64,000 bases of DNA from Bordetella sp. H567 (GCF_001704295.1 NZ_CP012334.1:2306084-2370083), one strand, 5' to 3'. Shown: positions 37,409 to 47,329, counted from the first letter of the stretch. Made by a program: numbers and translations. Notes: generated from the letters alone by a model not told the origin.

Positions 37409-38464
37409 ATGCAGAAAAAAATAACCGTTTTGTGCGTCGATGATTCGGCGCTGGTGCGCGGGCTGATGACGGAGATCATCAACAGCCAGCCCGATATGGA
37501 GGTGGTGGCGACCGCGCCCGATCCCCTGGTCGCGCGCGACCTGATCAAGAAGCACAATCCGGACGTGCTGACGCTGGACGTCGAAATGCCGCGCATGGAC
37601 GGGCTGGACTTCCTGGAAAAGCTGATGCGCCTGCGCCCGATGCCGGTGCTGATGGTGTCGTCCCTGACCGAGCGCGGTTCGGAGATCACGCTGCGGGCCC
37701 TGGAACTAGGCGCGGTGGACTTCGTCACCAAGCCCAAGCTGGGCATACGCGACGGCCTGCTCGAATATACCGAGATCATCGCCGATAAACTGCGCGCCGC
37801 CGCGCGGGCCCGGCCCAAGGCGCTGCAGGCGGCGCCCGAAGCGCCCAGGCAGATGCTGCGCTCGCCCTTGTCCAGCTCGGAAAAGCTGGTGATCATCGGC
37901 GCCTCCACCGGCGGCACCGAGGCGATCCGCCACGTGCTGCAGCCGCTGCCCCCGGACAGCCCGGCAATCCTGATCACCCAGCACATGCCGGCGGGCTTCA
38001 CGCGCTCGTTCGCGCAGCGGCTGGACGCGCTGTGCAGCCTGACGGTGCGCGAGGCCACTCACGGCGAACGCGTGCTGCCCGGGCACGTCTACCTGGCGCC
38101 CGGCGGCGAGCACCACATGCGGCTGGGCCGCAGCGGCGCCAACTACGTCGTGGATCTGGACCCGTCGGAACCGGTGAACCGCCACCGTCCTTCGGTGGAC
38201 GTGCTTTTCCATTCGGTGGCGGTGGCGGCCGGCCGCAACGCGGTGGGTGTCATCCTGACCGGCATGGGCAAGGACGGCGCCGCGGGCTTGCTGGAGATGA
38301 AGCGGGCCGGCGCGCGCACGCTGGCGCAGGACGAGGCCACCTGCGTGGTATTCGGCATGCCGCGCGAGGCCATCGCGCTGGGCGCGGCCGACGAAGTGGT
38401 ATCCCTGAACACAATGAGTGAACGCATCCTGGCCAATGCCGGCGATCGCGGACACCGCGTATGA
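37409..38464 (+). CDS. cheB: Chemoreceptor methylesterase/deamidase CheB, 351 aa
   Basis: Response-regulator-controlled esterase that removes methyl groups from receptors. The receiver domain has Asp57 in [15 protein letters not shown]. The catalytic domain shows the Ser in [16 protein letters not shown], the His in [13 protein letters not shown], and the Asp in [13 protein letters not shown]. Length and domain order are standard. Adjacent to cheR, as expected. Confidence 0.97.
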   Translation: MQKKITVLCVDDSALVRGLMTEIINSQPDMEVVATAPDPLVARDLIKKHNPDVLTLDVEMPRMDGLDFLEKLMRLRPMPVLMVSSLTERGSEITLRALELGAVDFVTKPKLGIRDGLLEYTEIIADKLRAAARARPKALQAAPEAPRQMLRSPLSSSEKLVIIGASTGGTEAIRHVLQPLPPDSPAILITQHMPAGFTRSFAQRLDALCSLTVREATHGERVLPGHVYLAPGGEHHMRLGRSGANYVVDLDPSEPVNRHRPSVDVLFHSVAVAAGRNAVGVILTGMGKDGAAGLLEMKRAGARTLAQDEATCVVFGMPREAIALGAADEVVSLNTMSERILANAGDRGHRV

Positions 38465-38516
38465 TGCCGGGCGACAAACGTCCCGGCGTGCAATTGAATT
38501 TTTTGGAGTCAATGAG

Positions 38517-38906
38517 ATGGTTGACAAGAATTTGAAGATTTTGGTGGTTGACGATTTCCCGACCATGCGTCGCATCGTCCGCAACCTGCTCAAGGAATTG
38601 GGGTTCGAAAACGTGGACGAGGCCGAGGACGGCCAGATGGCCTTGGAGAAGCTGCGCACCGGCGGGTTCCAGTTCGTCGTGTCCGACTGGAACATGCCCA
38701 ACCTGGACGGCTTGTCCATGCTGCAGCAGATCCGCGCCGATGCGAACCTGGCCAAGTTGCCGGTGCTGATGGTGACGGCCGAAGCCAAGAAGGAAAACAT
38801 CGTCGCGGCCGCGCAGGCCGGCGCCAATGGGTATGTGGTCAAGCCCTTCACGGCGGCCACGCTGGAAGAAAAACTGACGAAGATCTTCGAGAAACTTGGC
38901 GGCTGA
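38517..38906 (+). CDS. cheY: Chemotaxis response regulator CheY, 129 aa
   Basis: Phosphorylated CheY binds the flagellar switch and changes rotation. [20 protein letters not shown], the Asp57 of [15 protein letters not shown], and [20 protein letters not shown] are almost the classical enterobacterial sequence. I choose the ATG at 38517 with TTGGAG upstream; a frame open from 38418 overlaps cheB and is rejected. cheZ follows after eight bases. Confidence 0.97.
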   Translation: MVDKNLKILVVDDFPTMRRIVRNLLKELGFENVDEAEDGQMALEKLRTGGFQFVVSDWNMPNLDGLSMLQQIRADANLAKLPVLMVTAEAKKENIVAAAQAGANGYVVKPFTAATLEEKLTKIFEKLGG

Positions 38907-38914
38907 GGAAAGTC

Positions 38915-39556
38915 ATGGAGACGACGCAGAGTCCGACGCAAGGCCCCAATGGCGATCCCGGCGAGCTGATCCACCGCATCGCGTCGCTGACGCGGATGCT
39001 GCGCGAAAGCATGCGGGAACTGGGCCTGGATCAGGCCATCAAGGACGCGGCGCAAGCCATTCCGGACGCGCGCGACCGCCTGCGTTACGTGGCGCAGATG
39101 ACCGAACAGGCGGCGCACCGGGTGCTGAACGCCATCGACCAGACGCAGCCCATCCAGGACGATATGGCGAAGAGCGCCCAGGCGCTGGACACGCGCTGGC
39201 GTGACTGGTTCGACCAGCCGCTGGAACTGGCCGACGCCCGCGAACTGGTCAAGGACACCCGCGCCTTCCTGCAGCATGTGCCGAAGCAGACGCAGGCCAC
39301 GCAGTCCAAGCTGCTCGAAATCATGATGGCGCAGGACTTCCAGGACCTGACCGGCCAGGTCATCATGAAAATGATGGACGTGGTCGGCGCGATCGAAAAG
39401 GAACTGCTGCAGGTCCTGATCGACAGCGTGCCCACCGAACGCCGCGAAGAAGCCAATACCCTGCTGAACGGCCCCCAGGTCAACCCCACCGGCAAGGCCG
39501 ACGTGGTGACCAGCCAGGACCAGGTCGACGACCTCCTGGCCAGCCTGGGGTTTTAG
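38915..39556 (+). CDS. cheZ: CheY phosphatase CheZ, 213 aa
   Basis: Removes phosphate from CheY. The long helical hairpin holds the catalytic segment [20 protein letters not shown] with the active Gln. The C-terminal CheY-binding helix is [13 protein letters not shown]. Length is normal. It ends the chemotaxis operon, and the dispersed repeat starts within a few bases of its stop. Confidence 0.96.
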   Translation: METTQSPTQGPNGDPGELIHRIASLTRMLRESMRELGLDQAIKDAAQAIPDARDRLRYVAQMTEQAAHRVLNAIDQTQPIQDDMAKSAQALDTRWRDWFDQPLELADARELVKDTRAFLQHVPKQTQATQSKLLEIMMAQDFQDLTGQVIMKMMDVVGAIEKELLQVLIDSVPTERREEANTLLNGPQVNPTGKADVVTSQDQVDDLLASLGF

Positions 39557-39790
39557 ACCCACCCCCCGAAGCGCTGCGCGCTTCCCCCCTCAAGGGGGGC
39601 GACGCTGGCGGACCGGCGGAGCCGGATCCGCGGCGTCCCGGGTTGGGCGGCACCGGCTTCATGCGACGGGGGGTGGGGGAAAGCCCACCCCCGAAGCGCT
39701 GCGCGCTTCCCCCCTCAAGGGGGCGACGCTGGCGGACAGGCGGAGCCGGATCCGCGGCGTCCCGGTCGGACCAGACCCGTTTCATGCGGC
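39552..39790. repeat. Dispersed GC-rich repeat, two copies, between cheZ and flhB
   Basis: Two tandem copies (about 39556-39665 and 39683-39790) of the same unit as at 5263-5430, in the opposite orientation. Each reads CACCCCCGAAGCGCTGCGCG, then CTTCCCCCCTCAAGG, GCGACGCTGGCGGAC, GGAGCCGGATCCGCGGCGTC, and ends with a TTCATGCG or TTTCATGCG element. Copies are nearly identical to each other, which points to recent duplication or ongoing exchange. Confidence 0.85.
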
Positions 39791-40007
39791 GTTTTGTGCG
39801 CGTGGCGATAGGGTGGGCTGATGCCTGCGTTGGGGATTTCGGCTGGCCCCAATTTCCTTGGAACGAAAAGCACCGCTTTCCCCGGGTTGATCGCGGATTC
39901 GCTTTTCGGCGCTTTTCCTAAAATTTCATCGCCGGCCTGTTTCATCCGCAAGGAGGCTCTCGAGAGAGCGCCCACAGGCCCGGCCGACGTCCGGATAAGC
40001 GTTCAGC
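39791..40007. other. Upstream region of flhB
   Basis: After the repeats, about 217 bases precede flhB. I see no gene. It should hold the promoter for flhBAF, but no clear sigma-28 or sigma-70 match is visible. Confidence 0.4.
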
Positions 40008-41171
40008 ATGGCCGAAGAAAGCGATCTCGAAAAAACCGAAGCCGCCTCACCACGGCGCCTGGAAAAGGCGCGCGAGGAGGGGCAGGTCCCCCGTTCCCGG
40101 GAGCTGAGCACCTTTCTGGTGCTGGCCACCGGCGTGGGTGTACTGTGGGGCGGCGGCGCTTACATCTACGATGCGCTGGACGGCATCATGCGGCACGCGC
40201 TGGGCTTCGACCCCAACCTGGCGCGTGACACCAGCATCATGCTGGCGACCGCCGCCGACGGCGGCTGGCATGGGCTGTTGACCGTGCTGCCCATCCTGGG
40301 GCTGCTGGCCGTGGCCGGGATATTCGCCGGCCTGTCGCTGGGCGGCCTGGTGTGGTCCGGCAAGCCGCTCGAGTTCAATTTCGGCAAGCTCGATCCCCTG
40401 GCCGGATTCGGCCGCCTGTTTTCGTGGCAGACGGTGGTCGAGCTGACCAAGGCCATCAGCAAGGCCCTGGTGGTGGGCAGCGTGGCGGCGGCCGCCATCT
40501 GGAGCTACCACGACGACATGATCGGCCTGATGCACGCCGCGCCGGCGGCGGCCCTGGCCACGATGCTGAACATCGCCGGCATGTGCTGCGCCTTCGTGGT
40601 CGGTTCGCTGCTGCTGATCGCGGCGATGGATGTGCCATGGCAGATCTTCAGCCATGGCAAGAAGCTGCGCATGAGCAAGGAAGACGTGCGCCAGGAATTC
40701 AAGGAAAGCGAAGGCGATCCCATGATCAAGGCGCGCATCCGGCAGATGCAGCGCCAGGCGGCGCGGCGCCGGATGATGGCCGAGGTGCCCAAGGCCGACG
40801 TGATCGTCACCAACCCGACGCATTATGCCGTGGCGCTGCGTTACAGCGACGGCGACATGGCGGCGCCCCGGGTGGTCGCCAAGGGCATGGGCGAGATCGC
40901 TGCCCGTATCCGTGAAGTGGCCCAGGAAAACCGCGTGCCGATGCTGGAAGCGCCGCCGCTGGCGCGCGCGCTGTATCGCCACGTCGACCTGGGCCAGGAA
41001 ATCCCGGCCGCGCTGTATACCGCGGTCGCCGAGGTGCTTGCCTGGGTGTTCCAGCTGCGGTCCTGGCGGCCGGGCTGGGCGCAGCCGGTGCCGCCGACGA
41101 ATCTGCCGGTGCCCGTGGGGATGGACCCGCAGGCGCCGGGCGCGGCCGTCCCGGCCGCTGAAGGAGCTTAA
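40008..41171 (+). CDS. flhB: Flagellar export protein FlhB, 387 aa
   Basis: Membrane component of the flagellar type III export gate that switches substrate class. The N-terminal segment SDLEKTEAASPRRLEKAREEG is typical. Four membrane helices lie between about residues 30 and 210. The self-cleavage site is in VTNPTHYAVALRY, with Asn269-Pro270, the same position as in Salmonella FlhB. The Pro/Ala-rich C-terminal tail is slightly longer than usual. flhA follows after three bases. Confidence 0.97.
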   Translation: MAEESDLEKTEAASPRRLEKAREEGQVPRSRELSTFLVLATGVGVLWGGGAYIYDALDGIMRHALGFDPNLARDTSIMLATAADGGWHGLLTVLPILGLLAVAGIFAGLSLGGLVWSGKPLEFNFGKLDPLAGFGRLFSWQTVVELTKAISKALVVGSVAAAAIWSYHDDMIGLMHAAPAAALATMLNIAGMCCAFVVGSLLLIAAMDVPWQIFSHGKKLRMSKEDVRQEFKESEGDPMIKARIRQMQRQAARRRMMAEVPKADVIVTNPTHYAVALRYSDGDMAAPRVVAKGMGEIAARIREVAQENRVPMLEAPPLARALYRHVDLGQEIPAALYTAVAEVLAWVFQLRSWRPGWAQPVPPTNLPVPVGMDPQAPGAAVPAAEGA

Positions 41172-41174
41172 GGA

Positions 41175-43289
41175 ATGGGCGCGTTGATCGCCATGTTCAA
41201 GAACAACGGTGGGGCGCAGGCGCGACTGCTCGCGGGCCCGCTGTTGATCGTATTGGTCCTGGGAATGATGATCCTGCCCTTGCCGGCATTCATCCTGGAC
41301 CTGCTGTTCACGTTCAATATCTCGCTGGCGATCATGATCCTGCTGGTCGCCATGTTCACGCGCAAGCCGCTGGACTTCGCGGCCTTTCCGTCCGTGCTGT
41401 TGTTCGCCACGCTGCTGCGCTTGTCGCTGAACGTGGCGTCGACTCGCGTCGTCCTGCTGAACGGCCATACCGGCCCGGATGCGGCCGGCAAGGTGATCGA
41501 GGCCTTCGGCCACTTCCTGGTGGGCGGCAACTTCGCCATCGGCATCATCCTGTTCGTGATCCTGACGATCATCAACTTCATCGTCATCACCAAGGGCGCG
41601 GGCCGGATCGCCGAAGTGGGCGCGCGATTCACCCTGGACGCCATGCCCGGCAAGCAGATGGCGATCGACGCCGACCTGAACGCGGGCCTGATCCGCGAGG
41701 ACGAGGCGCGCCGCCGCCGCAGCGAGGTCGCGCAGGAGGCCGATTTCTTCGGCTCCATGGACGGCGCAAGCAAGTTCGTGCGGGGCGACGCCGTCGCCGG
41801 CCTGCTGATCATGTCGATCAACGTCATCGGCGGGCTGATCGTCGGCGTGGCGCAGCACAGCCTGTCCATCGGCGATTCCGCGCGCGTGTACACGCTGCTG
41901 ACCATCGGCGACGGCCTGGTGGCGCAGATCCCCGCGCTGGTCATTTCCACGGCGGCCGGCGTGGTCGTTTCGCGCGTGTCCAACGAGCAGGACATCGGCC
42001 AGCAGATGATCGGCCAGCTGTTCTCCAATCCCGCCGTGCTGTTTCTGACGGCGGCCATCATCGGCGTGATGGGGCTGATTCCCAACATGCCGCACGTCGC
42101 TTTCCTGGGGCTGGCGGCCCTGTTCGGCGCCGGCGGCTGGGCGCTGCACAAGAAGCAGACGCGCGAGGCCGCCGAAAAAACGCGTGGGCCTTCCCCGGCC
42201 CAGGAACAGGCCAAGATCGCGGCGGCCGAGGCCAGCTGGGAAGATGTTTCCATGGTGGACCAGCTGGGGCTGGAGGTGGGTTACCGCCTGATCCCGCTGG
42301 TCGATCATTCGCAGAACGGCGAGCTGCTGCATCGCGTGCGCAGCCTGCGCAAGAAGTTCGCGCAGGACGTCGGCTTCCTGCCGCCGGTGGTGCATATCCG
42401 GGACAATCTGGAACTGAAGCCCAACGATTACGTCATCCTGTTGTCCGGGGTGGAAGTCGGCCGCGGCGTGGCCATGCCCGGCCAGTGGCTGGCCATCGAC
42501 CCGGGCGGCGTCACCATCAAACTGAAGGGCACGCCCACCACCGATCCGGCCTTCGGCCTGCCGGCCGTCTGGATCGATGCCTCGCTGCGCGACCAGGCCC
42601 AGGTGGCGGGCTATACCGTGGTGGATGCCAGCACCGTGGTCGCGACCCACCTGAACCACCTGATGCATCGCCACGGCTCGCAGCTGCTGGGCCGCCAGGA
42701 AGTCCAGCAGTTGCTGGACCGCATCGCCCGCGAAGCGCCCAAGCTGGTCGAGGACTTGGTGCCCAAGACCGTGCCGCTGACCATCCTGCAGAAGGTGCTG
42801 CAGGGCCTGCTGGCCGAGGAAGTCCCGATCCGCGACATGCGCTCCATCGTGGACACCATGTCCGAACACGCGCCGCGCCTGTCGGCGATGAATGCCACCG
42901 CCGGTGGCCAGCCGGACGTCGGCGAACTGATCGCGCTGGTGCGCCGCGCGCTGGGCCGCGCCATTACGCAGCAATGGTTCCCCGGCGAAGGCGAAGTGCG
43001 CGTCATCGGACTGGACGTCAAGCTGGAGCGCGTGCTTTCCCAGGCCATCGGCACCAGCGGCGTGCTGGAGCCAGGCCTGGCCGATACGCTGCTGCGCGAA
43101 GCGCGCGCGGCCGTCAGCCGCCAGGAAGCGCTGGGCAACGCGCCCGTCCTGGTGGTATCGCCGGTGTTGCGCCCGGCGCTGTCGCGCTTCCTGCGCCACC
43201 ACGTTCCGCAACTGGGCGTGCTGGCCAATACCGAAATTCCGGATGAACGCATCGTGCGCGTCACGGCGCTGATCGGGGGTAACGCTTGA
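41175..43289 (+). CDS. flhA: Flagellar export protein FlhA, 704 aa
   Basis: Largest membrane protein of the flagellar export gate. About eight membrane segments occupy the first 330 residues. The conserved FHIPEP region is visible as LLRLSLNVASTRVVLLNGH, GAGRIAEVGARFTLDAMPGKQ, and DADLNAGLIREDEARRRR. The C-terminal cytoplasmic domain binds chaperone-substrate complexes. Its stop overlaps the TTG start of flhF. Confidence 0.97.
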   Translation: MGALIAMFKNNGGAQARLLAGPLLIVLVLGMMILPLPAFILDLLFTFNISLAIMILLVAMFTRKPLDFAAFPSVLLFATLLRLSLNVASTRVVLLNGHTGPDAAGKVIEAFGHFLVGGNFAIGIILFVILTIINFIVITKGAGRIAEVGARFTLDAMPGKQMAIDADLNAGLIREDEARRRRSEVAQEADFFGSMDGASKFVRGDAVAGLLIMSINVIGGLIVGVAQHSLSIGDSARVYTLLTIGDGLVAQIPALVISTAAGVVVSRVSNEQDIGQQMIGQLFSNPAVLFLTAAIIGVMGLIPNMPHVAFLGLAALFGAGGWALHKKQTREAAEKTRGPSPAQEQAKIAAAEASWEDVSMVDQLGLEVGYRLIPLVDHSQNGELLHRVRSLRKKFAQDVGFLPPVVHIRDNLELKPNDYVILLSGVEVGRGVAMPGQWLAIDPGGVTIKLKGTPTTDPAFGLPAVWIDASLRDQAQVAGYTVVDASTVVATHLNHLMHRHGSQLLGRQEVQQLLDRIAREAPKLVEDLVPKTVPLTILQKVLQGLLAEEVPIRDMRSIVDTMSEHAPRLSAMNATAGGQPDVGELIALVRRALGRAITQQWFPGEGEVRVIGLDVKLERVLSQAIGTSGVLEPGLADTLLREARAAVSRQEALGNAPVLVVSPVLRPALSRFLRHHVPQLGVLANTEIPDERIVRVTALIGGNA

Positions 43290-45952
43290 AGATCACCCGC
43301 TTTTTCGGTGCCACGCACCGCGAGGTCATGCGCGAAGTGCGCATGGCCCTGGGGCCGGACGCCCTGATCATTTCCAGCCGCAGCATCGAGGGCGGCGTCG
43401 AGGTCATGGCGACGGATCCGTCGGCCATCGACGATGAAGGCCGCATCGTATTCAAGGAGCCGGAAGCGGCCGTCGCCGGCGTGGCGGCGGCGACGGCAAA
43501 ATCCTTCGATGCACCGGCCGCGCCGGCGAGGGCGTTCGATGCACCGGCGGCGCCGGCAAGAACCTTCGATGCACCGGCCGCGCCGGCAAGGACCGCCGGC
43601 ATACCGGCTGCACCGGCAAGAATCGCCGACACGCGGGCATACGAGGCGCGTAGCGCCGGCCATCGCGCGGCGGAACCCGCCGCGGTCGAGGCCCGGGCCA
43701 CCGCCATCCCGGCGGCCGAGCCCTCGCCGCGAGCCCCCGCCACGCCGGCGTATGTCGCCGATGACAGCACTTTCGCCCTGGTGGACGAGGAAAACGGCCA
43801 GTATCAGCCGGCCGGACCGGCCGCCGCCGACGCCAGCCAGATGGCCGAGGCGCTCAACGCCCTGCGCGGCGCGCTGGAAACGCGTATCGACGGCCTGATG
43901 TGGGGCAAGGGCCTGAGCCGCGAGCCCGTCGCCACCACGCTGTTCCGCACTCTCATGGAAGCCGGCTTCAGCGCCAACCTAATCCGCGCCATGCTGTCGC
44001 GCCTGCCGCCGCGCCTGTCGGTGGCGGCGGCCATGAACTGGGCGCGCAACGAACTGATCGATCATCTGCCAGTCGTCGGCAACGAAGACGAGCTTCTGGG
44101 CAACGGCGGCGTCTTCGCGCTGGTCGGCCCGACCGGCGTGGGCAAGACGACCACGCTGGCCAAGCTGGCCGCGCGCTGCGTGGCCCGCGTGGGGCGCGAA
44201 CAGGTCGCCATGCTGACCACCGACAATTTCCGGATCGGCGCGCATGAACAGCTGCAGATCTACGGCCGCCTGATGGGCGTGCCGACCCGTTCGGTGCGGG
44301 ACGTCGCGCAGCTGCGCGAAACGCTGGCCGAGCTGGGCTCGCGCAAGATCATCCTGATCGACACTACGGGTATCAGCCAGCGCGACCGGCATGTCGCCGA
44401 ACAGGCCGCCATGCTGTGCGGCGCGGGCCGCCCGGTGCAGCGCCTGGTGGTCCTGAACGCGGCCAGCCAGGGCGATACGCTGGACGAAGTCGCGCATGCC
44501 TATCGCAACGGCGCCGACGAAGACGTGCGCGGCTGCATCATCACCAAGATCGACGAGGCGTCGCGCTATGCCGCGGCGCTGGACACGGCCATTCGCCATC
44601 GGCTGCCCATCCACTACGTATCGCGCGGACAGCGCGTGCCCGAGCACATGGACGTGCCGACGGCGGCCGAACTGGTGGATGGTGCGTTCGCCTGCCTGCG
44701 CCGGCCGGCGCTGTACACGCCCAGCGAGGCCGACCTGGCGGCGTTGTGGTCGGCGTCGCGCGACGAAGCCGGCGGGCTGCTGGGCATGGATCCCGTGCGC
44801 CGCCGCCAGTTGCTGGCCTCGGCCATGCTGCGGCCGCAGGGCACCACCCCGGAAACCGAGCAGGACATGGATGCCGCGCTGGCGTGGATCAACACCGATC
44901 CGGCCTGTGTCCAGGCGCGCGAGTTGTGGCGCGGCTTCGGCGGCGAGCGGCCGCTGGCCACCCAATCCCTGGTTCACATGCCGCTGGACATGGTCCGGGC
45001 CGAGTTCTCGGCAACCTGCAGCCGGCACCTGCTGGTGCTGCATGGGCAGGTGGCCATGAGCGGGCCCGGCATGCCGGGCGGGACGCTGATGTCCTCGCTG
45101 CTGATGAGCGATCGCGGCGCGGCGCTGGCCGCGCCCGTGCAGCAGCTGGCGCTGCAGCACGGCACGGTCTCGAGTATCGCCGCCGGCGGCGCCACCCATG
45201 CCAACGTGGCGGACGCCCTGGCGGCGCGTGCCGCGTGGTTGCAGGCGGCGCTCAAGCCGGTGCCGGTGATACACCTGATCGCGGCGGGCACCGCCGCGCT
45301 TTGGCAATCGCTTTCCGCGCAGGGCATGGACTGGATGTCCCGTTCCACCGGTGCGCTGCGGGTGGTGCAGGACGAAACGCCGACGACCCTGCAGGCCATC
45401 GGCAAGACGCTGGGCTATGTGCCGGTGGGCGAGGCGGGCGACATGGTGGGCCTGACCCACATTGCCGGCGACGCCGCCGTGCCGCTGCGCCTGTGGGCCG
45501 CCGGCACGGAAGTCACGCTGGCGGGACGCGGCGCCGACGCGACGCCGGTGAGGCTGGTCTGCGCCAAGCTGATCGATCCGTCCGGCAAGGTGATCCAGCA
45601 AGTCTATGGGTTGACCAATGTCGGCGTGGCGCAGGCGGATGCGGCGACGGTCGCGCGCTGGCTGGTCCTGCACGATCACGCCAAGACCACGTTCCGCTAT
45701 ATGTCGCATGCCTGGCAGCCCTTGTCCGGCAGCGCGGTGGGGGACGATTCCACCCTGCGGCAGGTGCTGATGGCGGGCCAGTTGGGCGCCGCATGCTGGC
45801 AGCTGGCGCATGCGCCGTCGGCCTCCGTCATGCGGCGGCTGCTGCAAAGCCTGATGGGGCCGGAGCGCAAGCTGCCGGCTCGCCTGGTGCCGCCGGCACT
45901 GCTGCGATTCCTGGCGATGGTCGAGATGGCGGGCGAGGGCGGGGCGGCTTAG
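43286..45952 (+). CDS. flhF: Flagellar SRP-like GTPase FlhF with large C-terminal extension, 888 aa
   Basis: The N-terminus MKITRFFGATHREVMREVRM fits FlhF. A proline/alanine-rich linker with a decapeptide repeat lies at about residues 74-113. The SRP-type GTPase (about 270-480) has VGPTGVGKTTTLAKLAARC, LTTDNFRIGAHEQL, LIDTTGISQRD and TKIDEASR. About 400 more residues follow; I do not recognise this part, which is far beyond a standard FlhF of roughly 370-500 residues. Start is TTG at 43286, overlapping the flhA stop. FlhF normally sets flagellar number and place with FlhG; no flhG follows here, and flhDC suggests lateral or peritrichous flagella. Confidence 0.92.
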   Translation: MKITRFFGATHREVMREVRMALGPDALIISSRSIEGGVEVMATDPSAIDDEGRIVFKEPEAAVAGVAAATAKSFDAPAAPARAFDAPAAPARTFDAPAAPARTAGIPAAPARIADTRAYEARSAGHRAAEPAAVEARATAIPAAEPSPRAPATPAYVADDSTFALVDEENGQYQPAGPAAADASQMAEALNALRGALETRIDGLMWGKGLSREPVATTLFRTLMEAGFSANLIRAMLSRLPPRLSVAAAMNWARNELIDHLPVVGNEDELLGNGGVFALVGPTGVGKTTTLAKLAARCVARVGREQVAMLTTDNFRIGAHEQLQIYGRLMGVPTRSVRDVAQLRETLAELGSRKIILIDTTGISQRDRHVAEQAAMLCGAGRPVQRLVVLNAASQGDTLDEVAHAYRNGADEDVRGCIITKIDEASRYAAALDTAIRHRLPIHYVSRGQRVPEHMDVPTAAELVDGAFACLRRPALYTPSEADLAALWSASRDEAGGLLGMDPVRRRQLLASAMLRPQGTTPETEQDMDAALAWINTDPACVQARELWRGFGGERPLATQSLVHMPLDMVRAEFSATCSRHLLVLHGQVAMSGPGMPGGTLMSSLLMSDRGAALAAPVQQLALQHGTVSSIAAGGATHANVADALAARAAWLQAALKPVPVIHLIAAGTAALWQSLSAQGMDWMSRSTGALRVVQDETPTTLQAIGKTLGYVPVGEAGDMVGLTHIAGDAAVPLRLWAAGTEVTLAGRGADATPVRLVCAKLIDPSGKVIQQVYGLTNVGVAQADAATVARWLVLHDHAKTTFRYMSHAWQPLSGSAVGDDSTLRQVLMAGQLGAACWQLAHAPSASVMRRLLQSLMGPERKLPARLVPPALLRFLAMVEMAGEGGAA
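43505..43624 (+). repeat. 30-base tandem repeat in flhF
   Basis: Units start at 43505, 43535 and 43565 (each beginning TTCGATGCACCGGC) with a fourth, degenerate unit at about 43595. Each codes ten residues: FDAPAAPARA, FDAPAAPART, FDAPAAPART, then AGIPAAPARI. The spacing is exactly 30, so changes in copy number keep the frame. Confidence 0.9.
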
Positions 45953-46344
45953 TACCAACCGGTCCCTCGCTTTCTTCTTGATGGCTCGATAGTCCGGCGG
46001 CTTTGAACAGGCCTTGGTGGAGCCGTCCAGATCGTCCCATTCCTGCCTTGGCCTCGGGCAAGAAAAAAAGCTTCTACGCCACGCTTAGACGCCGTCGATG
46101 CCGACTTCGACGGCTTGGTCGACCGCCTTCAGTCGCGACAGTACCAGCATCCCAATTGACAGCCCTTGAGGGGCAAGCGCGCAGCGCTTCGGCGGTGGGT
46201 TTCATTCAGACGTCAATCCCACGCAAAGCCCGCGTCGTATGAAACAGGTGCCGCCCGACCGGGGACGCAGCGGATCCGGCTCCGCCGGTCCGCCAGCGTC
46301 GCCCCCTTGAGGGGGAAGCGCGTAGCGCTTCGGGGGTGGACCTT
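45953..46344. other. Intergenic region between flhF and flgN
   Basis: Convergent ends of flhF (rightward) and flgN (leftward). The first 200 bases hold no gene that I recognise; the rest carries the dispersed repeat listed separately. No classical T-run terminator is visible. Confidence 0.5.
46162..46342. repeat. Dispersed GC-rich repeat, partial and full copy, between flhF and flgN
   Basis: A partial, more diverged copy (46162-46200, CCCTTGAGGGGCAAGCGCG) is followed by a full copy (about 46238-46342) starting ATGAAACAGG and ending CTTCGGGGGTGGACC. The orientation is as at 5263. The unit again ends a few bases from a stop codon, that of flgN. Confidence 0.82.
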
Positions 46345-46812
46345 TCAAGTAGCGATGATGGTTTTGCCCGTGTTTCCCTGGCGCGACCGTCCGTTGGCCT
46401 CGTACAGGCTGGAGCGCTTGGTCAGGGACTGCAGCGCATCCAGTGCTTCCTCGGTATAGCGCAGGTGCATGTCGATCAGCGCACCGTTGCGGTCGTTGAT
46501 GCCGGCCGCGGCCGCGCAACGGTCCAGCAGCTGGCGCCAGATCGCCGCGATATCCGGGTAGCGTTCGGCGGCTTCCGTGGTGCCCGGGTGCCCCGGCCCG
46601 AAACCCAGTTCGGCCAGCAGGGCGTCGCGGCGGGCGCTCAGCTCATGCAGGCGTACGGCGATGCCGTTCTTCGACTCCGTGATGGCGTTCAGGGCGTTGA
46701 AAGACTGGCGCTCCGTCAGCGCGACGGTTTCGGAGCCCAGCAACTCGGTGAATTCGACGACCAACGCATCTTCTTCCAGCAAACATTCGTGCAGTTTTTC
46801 CGTGGCGTTCAT
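46345..46812 (-). CDS. flgN: Flagellar export chaperone FlgN, 155 aa
   Basis: Cytoplasmic chaperone for the hook-junction proteins FlgK and FlgL. The all-helical sequence (LLEEDALVVEFTELLGSETVALTERQ begins near residue 12, in overlapping blocks LLEEDALVVEF and ETVALTERQ) and the position after flgM fit FlgN. I take the ATG at 46812 (MNATEKLHECL); a TTG at 46821 is in frame and neither has a strong ribosome site. flgM lies 34 bases upstream in the same operon. Confidence 0.88.
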   Translation of the reverse strand: MNATEKLHECLLEEDALVVEFTELLGSETVALTERQSFNALNAITESKNGIAVRLHELSARRDALLAELGFGPGHPGTTEAAERYPDIAAIWRQLLDRCAAAAGINDRNGALIDMHLRYTEEALDALQSLTKRSSLYEANGRSRQGNTGKTIIAT

Positions 46813-46846
46813 GGCGGTCAAGAGAGGGTGTGTCGAAAAAAGGCGG

Positions 46847-47140
46847 TTACTTCAGCAGTTCCTTGGCGCTGGCGATCAGGCCATCGGCGATCTTGCTGGG
46901 GTCGATCTTGAGCTGCCCCGCCGCGATGGCGTCGCGGATAGCCTGTACCTTGGCGGTGTCGATATCTTCGGATCCGCTTTGCAGGTCCACCAGCTTGCGG
47001 GACATCGGGCTCAGGTCCACCTGGGCGCTGCTCGACCCACCGCTGGCCACGCCGCCATAGGCTTGGCCGAGCGCGGCGCGCGTATTGCCGGCGTCTACGG
47101 TGGTCGGTGATGGCCGGGTGGTCGAGGAATTGATCTTCAC
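46847..47140 (-). CDS. flgM: Anti-sigma-28 factor FlgM, 97 aa
   Basis: Binds and inhibits FliA until exported through the finished hook. The C-terminal sigma-binding part has VDLSPMSRKLVDLQ, DTAKVQAIRDAIAAGQLKID and IADGLIASAKELL, typical of FlgM. The N-terminus (MKINSSTTRPS) is Ser/Thr-rich and presumably disordered. Start is GTG at 47140. A sigma-28 promoter lies 62 bases upstream, giving the usual feedback loop. Confidence 0.95.
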   Translation of the reverse strand: MKINSSTTRPSPTTVDAGNTRAALGQAYGGVASGGSSSAQVDLSPMSRKLVDLQSGSEDIDTAKVQAIRDAIAAGQLKIDPSKIADGLIASAKELLK

Positions 47141-47201
47141 GGTCGAAATCCCGCGGAGCGGGCTCCTGGGTGCACAGGCCGAAGCGCCTGCCTATGTCCC
47201 T

Positions 47202-47228
47202 GTAACGGCAGCTTCGTCCGGAACTTTA
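47202..47228 (-). promoter_or_regulatory. Sigma-28 (FliA) promoter of flgMN
   Basis: On the leftward strand TAAA (47225-47228), a 15-base spacer starting GTTCCGG, and GCCGTTAC (47202-47209) give the sigma-28 pattern. It lies between flgA and flgM, and its -10 element is identical to that of fliC. Confidence 0.88.
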
Positions 47229-47329
47229 GGGAAGCCTTGGCCGCGATGGCGAGGCCGGAAACTGGCCGCAAAGCGTCATCACCGGTCAATTGTGTGCATT
47301 CGTTCAGCATTTTGTCATCAACGCCGCTG

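Noticed and set aside
43505-43624. CRISPR-like array
   Set aside because: The units are contiguous 30-base coding repeats with no spacers.
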